NCBI RefSeq assembly: GCF_017589465.1 | Contig: NZ_JAELYA010000001.1 | Span: forward strand, 310,001-374,000 | Length of the DNA stretch: 64,000 nt | Reading direction: 5' to 3' | DNA from: Pseudomonas schmalbachii | GTDB lineage: Bacteria; Pseudomonadota; Gammaproteobacteria; Pseudomonadales; Pseudomonadaceae | In this document: positions 49,359 through 59,696 of the stretch, in pieces | How the letters are laid out: the number at the start of each line of letters is the position of its first letter | Numbering within the stretch: position 1 is the first letter of the stretch | Position numbers and translations under genes: made by a program | The notes under the pieces: generated by a model | Database searches by the model: none | Told to the model about the DNA's origin: nothing | The model's input: the letters and a program-made list of their open reading frames with translations, nothing else

Positions 49359-50723
49359 ATGAACTTCGCCTCCGAGCAAGAAGCCCAGGATTTCCTGACC
49401 CAGAACCCCGATATCGAAATGGTCGAGCTGTTCATCCTCGACGCCAACGGTGTGCCGCGCGGCAAGCTGCTGCACCGCGAGGAACTGCTCGCCGTGTACC
49501 AGTCCGGCCGCCCGCTGCCGAGCACCATCCTCGGCCTGACCATGCATGGTGAGGACGTCGAGGATTCCGGGCTGGTCTGGGATGTCGGCGATATCGACTG
49601 CCGCGCCTACCCGCTGGCCGGCAGCCTGGTGCGCCTGCCGTGGCGGAAGATTCCCACCGCCGCGGTGCAGGTCAGCATGCATCCGCAGGAAGGCAAGCCG
49701 GCGGATATCGCCGATCCGCGCCATGTGCTGGTGCGGGTGATCGACCAGCTGAAGGCCGACGGCTACCACCCGGTGATGGCCTGCGAGCTGGAGTTCTACC
49801 TGCTCGACGCCAAGCGCGACGCCAATGGCCGCCCGCAGCCGGCGCTGGACAGCGACGGCGGCCGGCCGCGCTCCACCCAGGTCTACGGCCTGCGCGAACT
49901 GGAGCAGATCGAACCGTTCCTCGCCGACCTCTACGCCGCCTGCAAGGCGCAGGGCATTCCGGCGCGCACGGCAATCTCCGAATACGCGCCGGGCCAGGTG
50001 GAGATCACCCTGGAACACGGCGACGCGCTCACCGCCATGGACCAGGCGGTGCGCTACAAGCGCATCGTGAAAGGCGTGGCGCACAGCCACGGCATGCAGG
50101 CCTGCTTCATGGCCAAGCCGTTCGCCGAGATCGCCGGCACCGGCATGCATATGCATGTGTCACTGGCCGATGCGCAGAGCAGGAACCTGTTCGCCAGCGA
50201 AGACCCCGCCGGCACCCCGCTGCTGCGCCAGGCGGTCGGCGGCATGCTCGCCAGCCTGCTCGACTCGCTGCTGCTGTTCTGCCCCAACGCCAACTCCTAC
50301 CGACGCTTCCAGGCCAACAGCTACGCCCCGCTGGCGCCGACCTGGGGCGTCGACAACCGCACCGTGTCGCTGCGCGTGCCGGGCGGGCCGGCCTACACGC
50401 GGCATATCGAGCACCGCATCTGCGGCGCCGATGCCAACCCGTATCTGGCGGCGGCAGCGATCCTTGCCGGTATTCATCGCGGTATCCGCGAAAACATCGA
50501 TCCGGGCGCTCCCGTCGAGGGCAATGGCTATGCCCAGGCCAAGGAATTGCTGCCCACCGACTGGCTGACCTCGCTGCGCGCGCTGGAACGATCGAGCTGG
50601 ACTCGCGATGCGCTCGGCACCGCATTCCTTGGCGTCTACCTGGCCGTGAAGCGTGCGGAGTATCGACAATTCATGGGCGAGGTCGGGGAGCAGGATTGGC
50701 GCTGGTATCTGACGCAGGCGTGA
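49359..50723 (+). CDS. pauA: Gamma-glutamylpolyamine synthetase (glutamine synthetase family)
   Basis: A 454-residue class I/III GS-like enzyme. Metal- and ATP-site motifs: MACELEFYL, GMHMHVSL, RRFQANSYAPLAPTWGVDNRTVSLR and RICGADANPYLAAAA. It joins glutamate to a polyamine or similar amine (PuuA/PauA). The FAD oxidoreductase gene next to it fits the pathway, as does sad at 35.8 kb. P. aeruginosa has several pauA paralogues; which one this equals cannot be told. Start MNFASEQ at 49359 chosen over an open frame upstream. Confidence 0.87.
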   Translation: MNFASEQEAQDFLTQNPDIEMVELFILDANGVPRGKLLHREELLAVYQSGRPLPSTILGLTMHGEDVEDSGLVWDVGDIDCRAYPLAGSLVRLPWRKIPTAAVQVSMHPQEGKPADIADPRHVLVRVIDQLKADGYHPVMACELEFYLLDAKRDANGRPQPALDSDGGRPRSTQVYGLRELEQIEPFLADLYAACKAQGIPARTAISEYAPGQVEITLEHGDALTAMDQAVRYKRIVKGVAHSHGMQACFMAKPFAEIAGTGMHMHVSLADAQSRNLFASEDPAGTPLLRQAVGGMLASLLDSLLLFCPNANSYRRFQANSYAPLAPTWGVDNRTVSLRVPGGPAYTRHIEHRICGADANPYLAAAAILAGIHRGIRENIDPGAPVEGNGYAQAKELLPTDWLTSLRALERSSWTRDALGTAFLGVYLAVKRAEYRQFMGEVGEQDWRWYLTQA

Positions 50724-50727
50724 AGAG

Positions 50728-50838
50728 CCCCTCACCCTAACCCTCTCCCAGGGGGAGAGGGGACCGTATCGGCGCTCCGATTACATCCCGCCGCACCGTA
50801 AAACCCCCTCTCCCTCCGGGAGAGGGCTGGGGTGAGGG
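50728..50838. repeat. Inverted repeat, family E, inside the pauA-pauB gap
   Basis: CCCCTCACCCTAACCCTCTC arm and inverse between two same-strand genes. It begins 5 bases after the pauA stop and could stabilise the upstream mRNA or lower read-through. Confidence 0.85.
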
Positions 50839-50878
50839 CCAACGCCTCCACCCAAGGATTCAGAAAGGACAAGAACAA

Positions 50879-52192
50879 ATGAACGCCGCATTGCAACACC
50901 CGAAACCCGCCGCCGAACGCGCGCTCTCCTACTACTCCGCGTCCCTCAACGAGGAAACCCACTACCCCACCCTGCAAGGTGAAGTGAACGTCGACATCGC
51001 CATCATCGGCGGCGGCTTCACCGGCGTGGCCACAGCGGTGGAGCTGGCCGAGCGCGGCTACAAGGTCGCCATCGTCGAGACCAACAAGGTCGGCTGGGGT
51101 GCCAGCGGACGCAACGGCGGGCAGGTCACCGGCAGCCTCTCCGGCGACGCCGCGATGAGCAAGCAGATGCGCCAGTGGCTGGGCGACGACGTCGACGATT
51201 TCATCTGGCACCTGCGCTGGCGCGGTCACGACATCATCAGGAACCGCGTGGAGAAATACGGCATCCAGTGCGACCTGAAGTTCGGCCATCTGCACGCGGC
51301 GATGAAGCCGGCGCACATGGACGAGCTGAAAGCCTCCCATGAGGAAGCCCAGCGTCGCGGCATGGGCGACCAGGTCACCCTGCTGGACGCCGCCGGCGTG
51401 CGCGCCAACCAGGGCAGCGATATCTACTGCGGGGCGCTCAGGAACACCCGCAACATGCACCTGCACCCGCTCAACCTTTGCATCGGCGAGGCGAAGGCAG
51501 CAGAGAGCCTCGGCGCGCTGATCTTCGAGCACTCCGAGGTGCTGGATATCGTCCATGGCGAGCGTCCGGCGGTGGTCACCGCGAAGGGCCGGATCAACGC
51601 CAGCCAGGTGCTGCTGGCCGGCGACGTCTACCACAAGCTGGAGCGCAAGCAGCTCAAGGGCATGATCTTCCCGGCCATGGGCGGCATCGTCACCACCGCG
51701 CCGCTGGGCGAGCTGGCACAGCAGATCAATCCGCACGACCTGGCCGTCTACGATTGCCGCTTCGTCCTCGACTACTACCGCCTGACCGGCGACGGCCGCC
51801 TGCTCTTCGGCGGCGGCGCCAACTATTCCGGGCGCGACTCGCGGGATATCGCCGGGGAGCTGCGGCCATGCATCGAACGCACCTTCCCGCAACTCAAGGG
51901 CGTGCAGATCGATTTCCAGTGGAGCTGCGCCATGGGCATCGTGATGAACCGCATCCCGCAGCTCGGCAAGCTGTCGCAGAACGTCTGGTACTGCCAGGGC
52001 TACTCCGGCCACGGCGTGGCGACCACCCACATCATGGGCGAGATCATGGCCGAGGCCATGAGCGGCAGCCTGGAGAAGTTCGACACCTTCGCCCGCTGCA
52101 AGCACATCAAGGTGCCGCTGGGCGACCTCTTCGGCAACCCGATGCTGGCGGCGGGGATGTGGTACTACCAGATGATGGAGAAGTTGCGCTGA
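50879..52192 (+). CDS. pauB: Gamma-glutamylpolyamine oxidoreductase (FAD-dependent)
   Basis: A 437-residue DAO-family flavoprotein. The FAD-binding VDIAIIGGGFTGVATAVELAERG begins at about 40, followed by GWGASGRNGGQ, and the C-terminal GYSGHGVATTHIMGE. It oxidises the glutamylated polyamine to an aldehyde (PuuB/PauB). It follows pauA after a 155-base gap with a repeat. AAAGGA before the ATG. Confidence 0.87.
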   Translation: MNAALQHPKPAAERALSYYSASLNEETHYPTLQGEVNVDIAIIGGGFTGVATAVELAERGYKVAIVETNKVGWGASGRNGGQVTGSLSGDAAMSKQMRQWLGDDVDDFIWHLRWRGHDIIRNRVEKYGIQCDLKFGHLHAAMKPAHMDELKASHEEAQRRGMGDQVTLLDAAGVRANQGSDIYCGALRNTRNMHLHPLNLCIGEAKAAESLGALIFEHSEVLDIVHGERPAVVTAKGRINASQVLLAGDVYHKLERKQLKGMIFPAMGGIVTTAPLGELAQQINPHDLAVYDCRFVLDYYRLTGDGRLLFGGGANYSGRDSRDIAGELRPCIERTFPQLKGVQIDFQWSCAMGIVMNRIPQLGKLSQNVWYCQGYSGHGVATTHIMGEIMAEAMSGSLEKFDTFARCKHIKVPLGDLFGNPMLAAGMWYYQMMEKLR

Positions 52193-52200
52193 GGCCAGGT

Positions 52201-52221
52201 GGCGGGTTGCACCCGCCCTAC
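52201..52221. repeat. Half repeat, family B
   Basis: GGCGGGTTGCACCCGCCCTAC, right arm only, 8 bases after the pauB stop. Confidence 0.75.
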
Positions 52222-52250
52222 CGGCTGCGCTGACCGTTTTCCCCCGGGAT

Positions 52251-52275
52251 GGTGGATGGAAGAGCGCCATCCACC
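52251..52275. repeat. Hairpin GGTGGATGG...CCATCCACC
   Basis: 9-base perfect arms, 7-base loop, possibly a terminator-like structure after pauB; no T-run. Confidence 0.6.
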
Positions 52276-52299
52276 CTACGCTTGGGGTTCGGGGTGGAT

Positions 52300-52370
52300 G
52301 TAGGGTGGTGTTGAGCGAAGCGATACCCACCATGGGCTGCGATGGGTATCGCAAGCTCAACCCATCCTAC
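52300..52370. repeat. Inverted repeat, family D, full copy
   Basis: GTAGGGTGGTGTTGAGC ... GCTCAACCCATCCTAC with inner GCGATACCCA/TGGGTATCGC. Defines both arms of family D. Confidence 0.85.
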
Positions 52371-52440
52371 GCCAACCGTGGGGTATTTCGGCGGGTAACG
52401 GGGTAACCTCTATCCGCCCTGTTCCCAACCGATCTCGCCC

Positions 52441-53388
52441 ATGATCAGCCTCCGCCACATCGAAGTGTTCCGCGCCGTGATGACCACCGGCAGCGTCACC
52501 CGCGCCGCGCACTACCTGCATACCAGCCAGCCCACGGTCAGCCGCGAGCTGGCGCGGCTGGAGCAACTGGTGGGCTTCGAGCTGTTCCGCCGTGAGCGTG
52601 GCCGGCTGTCGCCCACGGCGCGGGCGTTGATGCTGTTCGAGGAGGTGGAGCGCTCCTTCACCGGGCTGGAGCGCATCGTCGCTTTCGCCGGCAGTCTCGG
52701 CCAGTTCGCCGAGGGGCGTTTCTCCATCGGTTGCCTGCCAGCCTTCTCCCAGGCATTGCTGCCGGCGGCGTGCAAGCGCTTCAGCCAGGCCAATCCAAAT
52801 ATCGGCATCGAAATCACCGCCCTGGAGTCGCCGCGTCTGGAGGAACAGCTCAGCGCGCAACGCCACGACATCGGCCTCACCGAGCTGGACGAGGCGCCGC
52901 GCGGCACTGAGTTGCAGGCGCTGCTGCGGGTCGACGAGGTCTGCGTGCTGGCCGACGATCACCCGCTGCTGCGCCACCCGCGCCTGTCCGCCACGCATTT
53001 CCGTGGCGAGGCGTTCGTCAGCCTGGCGCCCGGCGACCGCTACCGGCAGTTGATCGACGGAGTGTTCCAGGCCGCCGGTATCGAGCGCCACCTGCAGGTG
53101 GAGACCGACAGCGCGGTGTCCGTCTGCGCGATGGTCAAGGCCGGGCTGGGCGTCGCCATCGTCAACCCGATCACCGCGCTGATGTTCCACGGCCAGGGCC
53201 TGCACCTGCGCCCGCTGGATTTCTCCCTGCCGTTCCAGGTCAATCTGGTGAAGCCGCTGTACCGCCCCGCCACGCCGCTGCGCGAACGCTTCGTCGAGGC
53301 CCTGGGCAAGGAAATCGCCGGCTTGAGCGAGCGCTTGGGGGCGCTGGGCGTGGCCTGTTCCCAAGGCATCCATATCAGGAATGAATAG
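52441..53388 (+). CDS. LysR-family regulator
   Basis: A 315-residue LysR regulator. HTH at 1-60 (MISLRHIEVFRAVMTTGSVTRAA), substrate domain after. It lies upstream of and in the same direction as lysA (76-base gap), not divergent as lysR is in E. coli. It could control lysA or the polyamine genes upstream. Confidence 0.85.
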   Translation: MISLRHIEVFRAVMTTGSVTRAAHYLHTSQPTVSRELARLEQLVGFELFRRERGRLSPTARALMLFEEVERSFTGLERIVAFAGSLGQFAEGRFSIGCLPAFSQALLPAACKRFSQANPNIGIEITALESPRLEEQLSAQRHDIGLTELDEAPRGTELQALLRVDEVCVLADDHPLLRHPRLSATHFRGEAFVSLAPGDRYRQLIDGVFQAAGIERHLQVETDSAVSVCAMVKAGLGVAIVNPITALMFHGQGLHLRPLDFSLPFQVNLVKPLYRPATPLRERFVEALGKEIAGLSERLGALGVACSQGIHIRNE

Positions 53389-53464
53389 ATCAACAAAGGC
53401 CAGGCATTAACAGCCTCCATGAATGGCGCGGTAGACTAGCGCGATCTAGCCTTGGAGCCCATTC

Positions 53465-54709
53465 ATGAAAAGCCTTCCCCTCGCCCGCGCAGAAGAACTC
53501 GTCCAGCGCTTCGGCACCCCGCTGTGGATCTACGACGCCGAGGTCATCCGCGCGCAGATCGCCCGCCTGCAGCGCTTCGACACCATCCGCTTCGCGCAGA
53601 AGGCCTGCTCCAACCTGAACATCCTGCGCCTGATGCGCAAACAGGGCGTGAAAGTCGACGCGGTATCCCAGGGCGAGCTGCAGCGCGCACTGGCCGCCGG
53701 TTTCTCGTGCCGCGACAACGAATCCGACATCGTCTACACCGCCGACCTGCTCGACCGCGCCACCCTGGCGGCGGTGATCGAGCACAAGGTGCCGGTCAAT
53801 GCCGGTTCCATCGACATGCTCCACCAGCTCGGCGAAGTGTCCCCCGGCCATGCGGTGTGGCTGCGCATCAACCCCGGCTTCGGCCACGGCCACAGCAACA
53901 AGACCAATACCGGTGGCGAGCACAGCAAGCACGGCATCTGGCACGAGGAGCTGCCGGAAGCGCTGGCGGCGATCCGCGCCCACGGCCTGCGCCTGGTCGG
54001 CCTGCACATGCACATCGGCTCGGGCGTGGACTACGCGCACCTGGCCGAAGTCGGCAACGCCATGCTCGAACTGGTCCGCGAAGTGAAGGCCGAGGGTCAC
54101 GACCTCAGCGCACTGTCGGCCGGCGGCGGCCTGTCGATTCCCTACCGCGCCGGCGATCCGGAAGTGGATACCGAGCACTACTTCCAGCTCTGGGATGCCA
54201 CCCGCAAGGCCGCCGAGGAACTGCTGGGCCATCCGCTGCACCTGGAGATCGAACCGGGCCGCTACCTGGTCGCCCAGGCCGGCTGCCTGCTCAGCGAAGT
54301 GCGCGCGACCAAGGACGTCGGCCGCAACCACTTCGTGCTGATCGACGCCGGCTTCAACGAGCTGATGCGCCCGTCGATGTACGGCAGCTACCACGGCATC
54401 AGCCTGCTGGCCGAGGATGCCGCCGCGCGCGAAACCATCGATACGGTGGTGGCCGGCCCGCTGTGCGAGTCCGGCGACGTGTTCACCCAGGGCGAAGGCG
54501 GCAGCGTGATCCCGCGCAACCTGCCGCGCGCGCAGGTCGGCGACCTGCTGCTGATCCACGATACCGGCGCCTATGGCGCGTCGATGTCGTCGAACTACAA
54601 CAGCCGTCCGCTGATTCCGGAAGTGCTGCTGGATGGCGAGGAAACCCGGCTGATCCGCCGTCGCCAGAAGGTGGAAGAGCTGCTGGCGCTGGAGCTCGAT
54701 CCGAGCTGA
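53465..54709 (+). CDS. lysA: Diaminopimelate decarboxylase
   Basis: A 414-residue PLP enzyme of fold III. PLP Lys in RFAQKACSNLNILR, HIGSGVD, EPGRYLVA, and the C-terminal GPLCESGDVF with the conserved Cys/Glu. It makes lysine from meso-diaminopimelate. Acts as a single gene with its promoter in 53389-53464. Usual P. aeruginosa lysA is elsewhere with dapF, so this may be a second copy; substrate variants (ornithine/arginine type) cannot be fully excluded. Confidence 0.85.
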   Translation: MKSLPLARAEELVQRFGTPLWIYDAEVIRAQIARLQRFDTIRFAQKACSNLNILRLMRKQGVKVDAVSQGELQRALAAGFSCRDNESDIVYTADLLDRATLAAVIEHKVPVNAGSIDMLHQLGEVSPGHAVWLRINPGFGHGHSNKTNTGGEHSKHGIWHEELPEALAAIRAHGLRLVGLHMHIGSGVDYAHLAEVGNAMLELVREVKAEGHDLSALSAGGGLSIPYRAGDPEVDTEHYFQLWDATRKAAEELLGHPLHLEIEPGRYLVAQAGCLLSEVRATKDVGRNHFVLIDAGFNELMRPSMYGSYHGISLLAEDAAARETIDTVVAGPLCESGDVFTQGEGGSVIPRNLPRAQVGDLLLIHDTGAYGASMSSNYNSRPLIPEVLLDGEETRLIRRRQKVEELLALELDPS

Positions 54710-54749
54710 TAGCCATCACTTCCGGAGGGCGAATCGGGACAATCGGATT

Positions 54750-54770
54750 GGCGGGTTGCACCCGCCCTAC
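54750..54770. repeat. Half repeat, family B
   Basis: GGCGGGTTGCACCCGCCCTAC, right arm only. Confidence 0.75.
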
Positions 54771-54780
54771 ATCGTGCGAC

Positions 54781-54862
54781 GTAGGTTGGCACTGAGCTTG
54801 CGAAGCCCAACGGTGCCACGCCCGACAGATGTTGGGCTTCGCTGCGCTCAGCGCCAACCTAC
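54781..54862. repeat. Inverted repeat, family C
   Basis: GTAGGTTGGCACTGAGC ... GCTCAGCGCCAACCTAC, between convergent lysA and the NtrC-type gene. Confidence 0.85.
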
Positions 54863-54891
54863 GGCCACTCCCGCCTTCATCGGAGGGCGGG

Positions 54892-54912
54892 GTTGAGCGA
54901 AGCGATACCCAT
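54892..54912. repeat. Half repeat, family D
   Basis: GTTGAGCGAAGCGATACCCAT, left-arm core, next to the NtrC-type stop. Confidence 0.65.
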
Positions 54913-54920
54913 GTTTTCGG

Positions 54921-56328
<1,408 letters not shown>

Positions 56329-56354
<26 letters not shown>

Positions 56355-57825
56355 ACTCCCCACCCTCGGCAATCTTGAACTGCAGCTTCACGCTGGTTCC
56401 CTCGTGTTCCCGGCTGGTCAGGCTGACCCTGCCGCCGAACCTTTCCATGATGCGTTTCACCAGCATCAGGCCGACTCCGAGCCCGCCCTGCTTGGTAGTA
56501 AAGAACGGTTTGAAGACCATTGCCTGCTGCTGCTGCGTCATGCCCCGGCCGGTATCGTCGAAGGTCATGCACAGCGTGCGCGCGGATGCGTTCGGTTCTA
56601 TCCCGATCTTCAGCGAGCCGCCGGACGGCATGGCTTCCAGCGCATTGGCCATCAGGCTGTTGAGCACCTGCGAGAGCAGCACGCGCTGGCTGACCACATA
56701 GGGCGCGTAGTCGCTGGCGAGCTCCACCTGCACGCCGGAGTTGGCGATCTGCTGCTCGTAGGAATGCAGCACGTCGCGGGTGGTCGCGATCAGGTCGACG
56801 GCCTCGGAATCGCCGCTGAGCGGCCGCGACGACATCAGCAGTTCGCGCACCCATTTCGACATGCGGTCGACCTGGGAAATGATGTCGGTGATGTTCTTTT
56901 TCGCCGGCTGCTCCACCAGTTCCTCGGCCAGTTCGGCGCTGGAACGGATGGTCGCCAGCGGATTGCGCAGGCTGTGGGCGACGGCCGAGGACATCTCGCC
57001 GAGCAGCACGTAGGTTTCGTTGGTGAGCAGCTGTTTCTGCTGCGAGTCGAGCAGCGCGGCGGCGCGGCGGACGATCCAGAACAGGCCGAAATAGATCAGC
57101 GCACCCCCCATGGCAGTGGTCAGCCAGATCATCTTGTAGCCGCGCTCCATGCGCTCGATCAGGTCGCGCGGCTCCTTGTAGACCTCGACGATCGCCTGCA
57201 CTTCCTGCTCGTCGGTATCGAACAGCGGAATGTAGTTCTCGATGACCAGGTCTTCAGGCGGGTGCAGGAATTCCTGCTCCTCGCTGCCCTCCTCCTTCTT
57301 GTGAAAGCTGGAGGCGACGCGCTCCTTGGAGACGAAGGCTTCCTCGAGGTCGGTATCGCCGAGCAATGGCTTGCCGATCAGGTCGGGATTGGTCGACCAG
57401 ATGATCACCCGGTCGGGCGCATAGATGTTCACCAGCAGGGCGTCGGGCAGGTGCGAGACGTGATCGAGGAACTCCGCCCGGGCCTGGGACTGCGCCTCCA
57501 GCGAAGCGCCGGGAAGATCGGCGGAGTGGCGGGTGTCGAGGAATTCGCCCATGGTGCGCCGGCCGGTGATTCCGACGTGACGCAGTTCCGATGCCGCAAT
57601 GGTCTGGATGAACTGAGCCGTCAGCATGGCATCCCGTTCGACGCTTTCGTTGACCACGAAGCGGATCGAGATGGCGCCGAGACCGAAGGTCACAGTGGCG
57701 ATGATGATCAGGCTGACCAGAGAAAACCAGCGCAGCAGATTGAACTGCCTTGTCGGGTCTTGCTCTCGTGCTGCCTCCCCTTCCTGCCCCTGCGAAAGCA
57801 AGCCCTTGAACGGCAGTACTGGCAT
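56329..57825 (-). CDS. Membrane sensor histidine kinase
   Basis: A 498-residue kinase. Membrane helices at about 35-58 and 232-253 bracket a 170-residue periplasmic sensor (dCache/single-Cache-like). The phosphoacceptor is H284 in AVAHSLRNPLATIR, then the ATP lobe with N-box NSLMANALEAMP, FDDTGRGM and GLGVGLMLVKRIM. Partner of the NtrC-type regulator downstream. Divergent from the surface-protein locus; signal unknown. Confidence 0.92.
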
Positions 57826-57886
57826 ATCGGATGTCCTATCCGCTTTATTCTTTTAGGGTTATAGCCCACAGGTCCACGGGTATTTA

Positions 57887-57903
57887 AATCACGAATCGTG
57901 ATT
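57887..57903. promoter_or_regulatory. Perfect palindrome AATCACGA-A-TCGTGATT
   Basis: 17 bases with 8-base perfect arms, 62 bases upstream of the kinase start. Candidate operator of the kinase operon. Confidence 0.5.
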
Positions 57904-58183
57904 AAGACTTGCGTGATAGTAATCTGATGGCATTACCAATTCTGACGCCAAACTTCCGCCCCTCAACGGAATAATTCGCACAAAAACTAATAGCATGTGA
58001 TGTAGGAACTCGCCTGTTCAATACAACAAGAAACTTCCTCCCCATTCTTCTCCCCCCACTTTCGGGGGTTCCGCGAAATAACCCACTCCTGGGTGATCCT
58101 CCCAACTCCGGGAAGCCCGCCACCCCCTCCCTGAAACCCTGAAACCCTCAAGTCCACTGGCCTCCAGACAGCTGGCAAGGTGC

Positions 58184-58198
58184 TGGCACGCTTGTTGC
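58184..58198 (+). promoter_or_regulatory. Sigma-54 (-24/-12) promoter
   Basis: TGGCACG-CTTG-TTGC fits the sigma-54 consensus at every defined base, with GG and GC at the required spacing. It ends 69 bases before the first secreted-protein gene and faces it. Confidence 0.8.
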
Positions 58199-58267
58199 CG
58201 ATGTCTCTTCAAGCTCCGTTCGACCGAGCTGTTTCCCCAGCCAGCGTCATTTCGAGAGGACTGAATC

Positions 58268-59662
58268 ATGCACAACAGATTGACCCTACTGGCAAGCTCG
58301 ATCCTGCTTGCGTCAATCAGTGGAGGTGCGGCGCAGGCAGCACTCTATGCCGTAGCACCCGCACCGGCCGAAGATGATCTCAGCACCGGCGGTTATGCAC
58401 CGTGGTATCAGGATACCCATGGCAGGACCCTCGACCTTTGCCAGAGTAAGGCCGTCAGTTCGCGCGTCCCGGGCACCGTCGCTGCCCCGACCTACATGTG
58501 TACCCTCAACGCCGCACCGGGGGAGTTCGACCCCGCCCAGCCGATGCTCTTCCCTGCCGAACCCGATGACCCCGCCAACTGGCCGGATGAAACCTTCTGG
58601 TTCACTGCGGACTCCGCCATCACCGACGCGGCCAGCGGTATCGATCTTGGTTATGTCGCAGCCATCGAAGCGGCCTTCAGTGGCGATATAGCCGATGGCA
58701 ACCAGGTGAGCTTCGCCCGCATCCGCATCCGTGTGGATGTTCCCGTCGCAGGCGTCTACACGGTCACCCACCCGTACGGTGTCGAAGTATTCGATGTGAC
58801 TCCGGAAGAGTTCACCGACACCGGTGGCGACCGCGCGATCAACATGACCCGGGATATCGGCATCGGCACTCCGCGGATCGACTACTCGGGCGCGCTGAAG
58901 GGTGACATCGGCCCGTTCCTGCGCAGCGTCAACGGCCCCTACACCGAGACCAACCCGGAAACCGGCCTGCAGGACAAATTCATCGGTGACCCGAACCTTG
59001 AGGAACAGGTCACCGGCAGTCCCTTCAATACCAACTACGTACGTATCCAGGGGCCCAACGGTATCGACCTGCGCACCGACCTGTTCTCCATTTCCGGCAA
59101 GCTCTCCACCGTGGACCTCCCGGCGCCGAACCTGGTCCAGCGCGCGACCTACTCGCGGGAAAACGCCTCCGGCGGAGTGGCCGCGCAACAGGATGTCTTC
59201 ACCATGGCACCGCCGCCACCCGGCACCGCCGTCTTCAACGACAGCGCAAACAATCCCGTGACCATGACCGAAGCCAATTCGACCGGCAGCTGGTACGGCC
59301 AATCGACCGTCAATCCGTCGCTGCCGGCAACCCTGCAGGTGACCGTCGACAACCACCTGGCAATTCCCACCGCTCTTGCCCCCAACACCGTACCGATCCA
59401 ACTGACCGACCTGGTCACCATCACCCGCGCCGAATACCGGCTCAGTGACAACCGATTGACCATCCAGGCCTCAACCAGCGATCGCACCGCGCCACCGACT
59501 CTGACCGCCTATGCCGGCGAGAGCGGTGCGCTGATCGGCGAGCTGGCCGGCGGCGCCGACAAGTCCATGTCGCCAACCGTCGGCCTGGTTCCTCCGGCGA
59601 CCGTCCGGGTGACTTCGGCGAACGGCGGTAGCGATACAGAAGAAGTGGTCATCGTCCAGTGA
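58268..59662 (+). CDS. Secreted protein of an unrecognised family (paralogue 1)
   Basis: A 464-residue protein, signal peptide cleaved after AAQA (about 24). The N-terminal 250 residues share blocks with the next gene: PWYQD, C58 and C78 (LDLC, YMCTL), FWFTAD, FARIRIRVDVPVAGVYTVTHPYG, YTETNPETG, KFIGDPNLEE, DLFSISGK. The C-terminal 200 residues are beta-rich with Thr/Ser/Pro and no named domain. First gene downstream of the sigma-54 promoter; AGAGGA before ATG. Likely an exported surface or matrix protein. I do not recognise the family. Confidence 0.8.
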   Translation: MHNRLTLLASSILLASISGGAAQAALYAVAPAPAEDDLSTGGYAPWYQDTHGRTLDLCQSKAVSSRVPGTVAAPTYMCTLNAAPGEFDPAQPMLFPAEPDDPANWPDETFWFTADSAITDAASGIDLGYVAAIEAAFSGDIADGNQVSFARIRIRVDVPVAGVYTVTHPYGVEVFDVTPEEFTDTGGDRAINMTRDIGIGTPRIDYSGALKGDIGPFLRSVNGPYTETNPETGLQDKFIGDPNLEEQVTGSPFNTNYVRIQGPNGIDLRTDLFSISGKLSTVDLPAPNLVQRATYSRENASGGVAAQQDVFTMAPPPPGTAVFNDSANNPVTMTEANSTGSWYGQSTVNPSLPATLQVTVDNHLAIPTALAPNTVPIQLTDLVTITRAEYRLSDNRLTIQASTSDRTAPPTLTAYAGESGALIGELAGGADKSMSPTVGLVPPATVRVTSANGGSDTEEVVIVQ

Positions 59663-59696
59663 CCAGTCCGATTCGGTTCAAGAGCCAGGAGGCATC

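Larger units (their letters stand above)
57826..58267. other. Divergent control region of the kinase and the surface-protein locus
   Basis: 442 bases without a gene. It holds a 17-base palindrome (57887-57903), an A/T-rich stretch, an ACCCA-CTCC-TGGGT inverted pair (58081-58094) that could bind the activator, and the sigma-54 promoter (58184-58198). Confidence 0.7.

Noticed and set aside
54787..54801. TGGCACT-GAGC-TTGC, a good match to a sigma-54 promoter
   Set aside because: It is simply the left arm of a family C repeat (GTAGGTTGGCACTGAGCTTGC); similar words occur in other copies, and it points at the end of a convergent gene.
58313..59401. Minus-strand open frame of 362 codons opposite the first secreted gene
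   Set aside because: No ribosome site or family; the plus strand has a signal peptide and clear similarity to the next gene.
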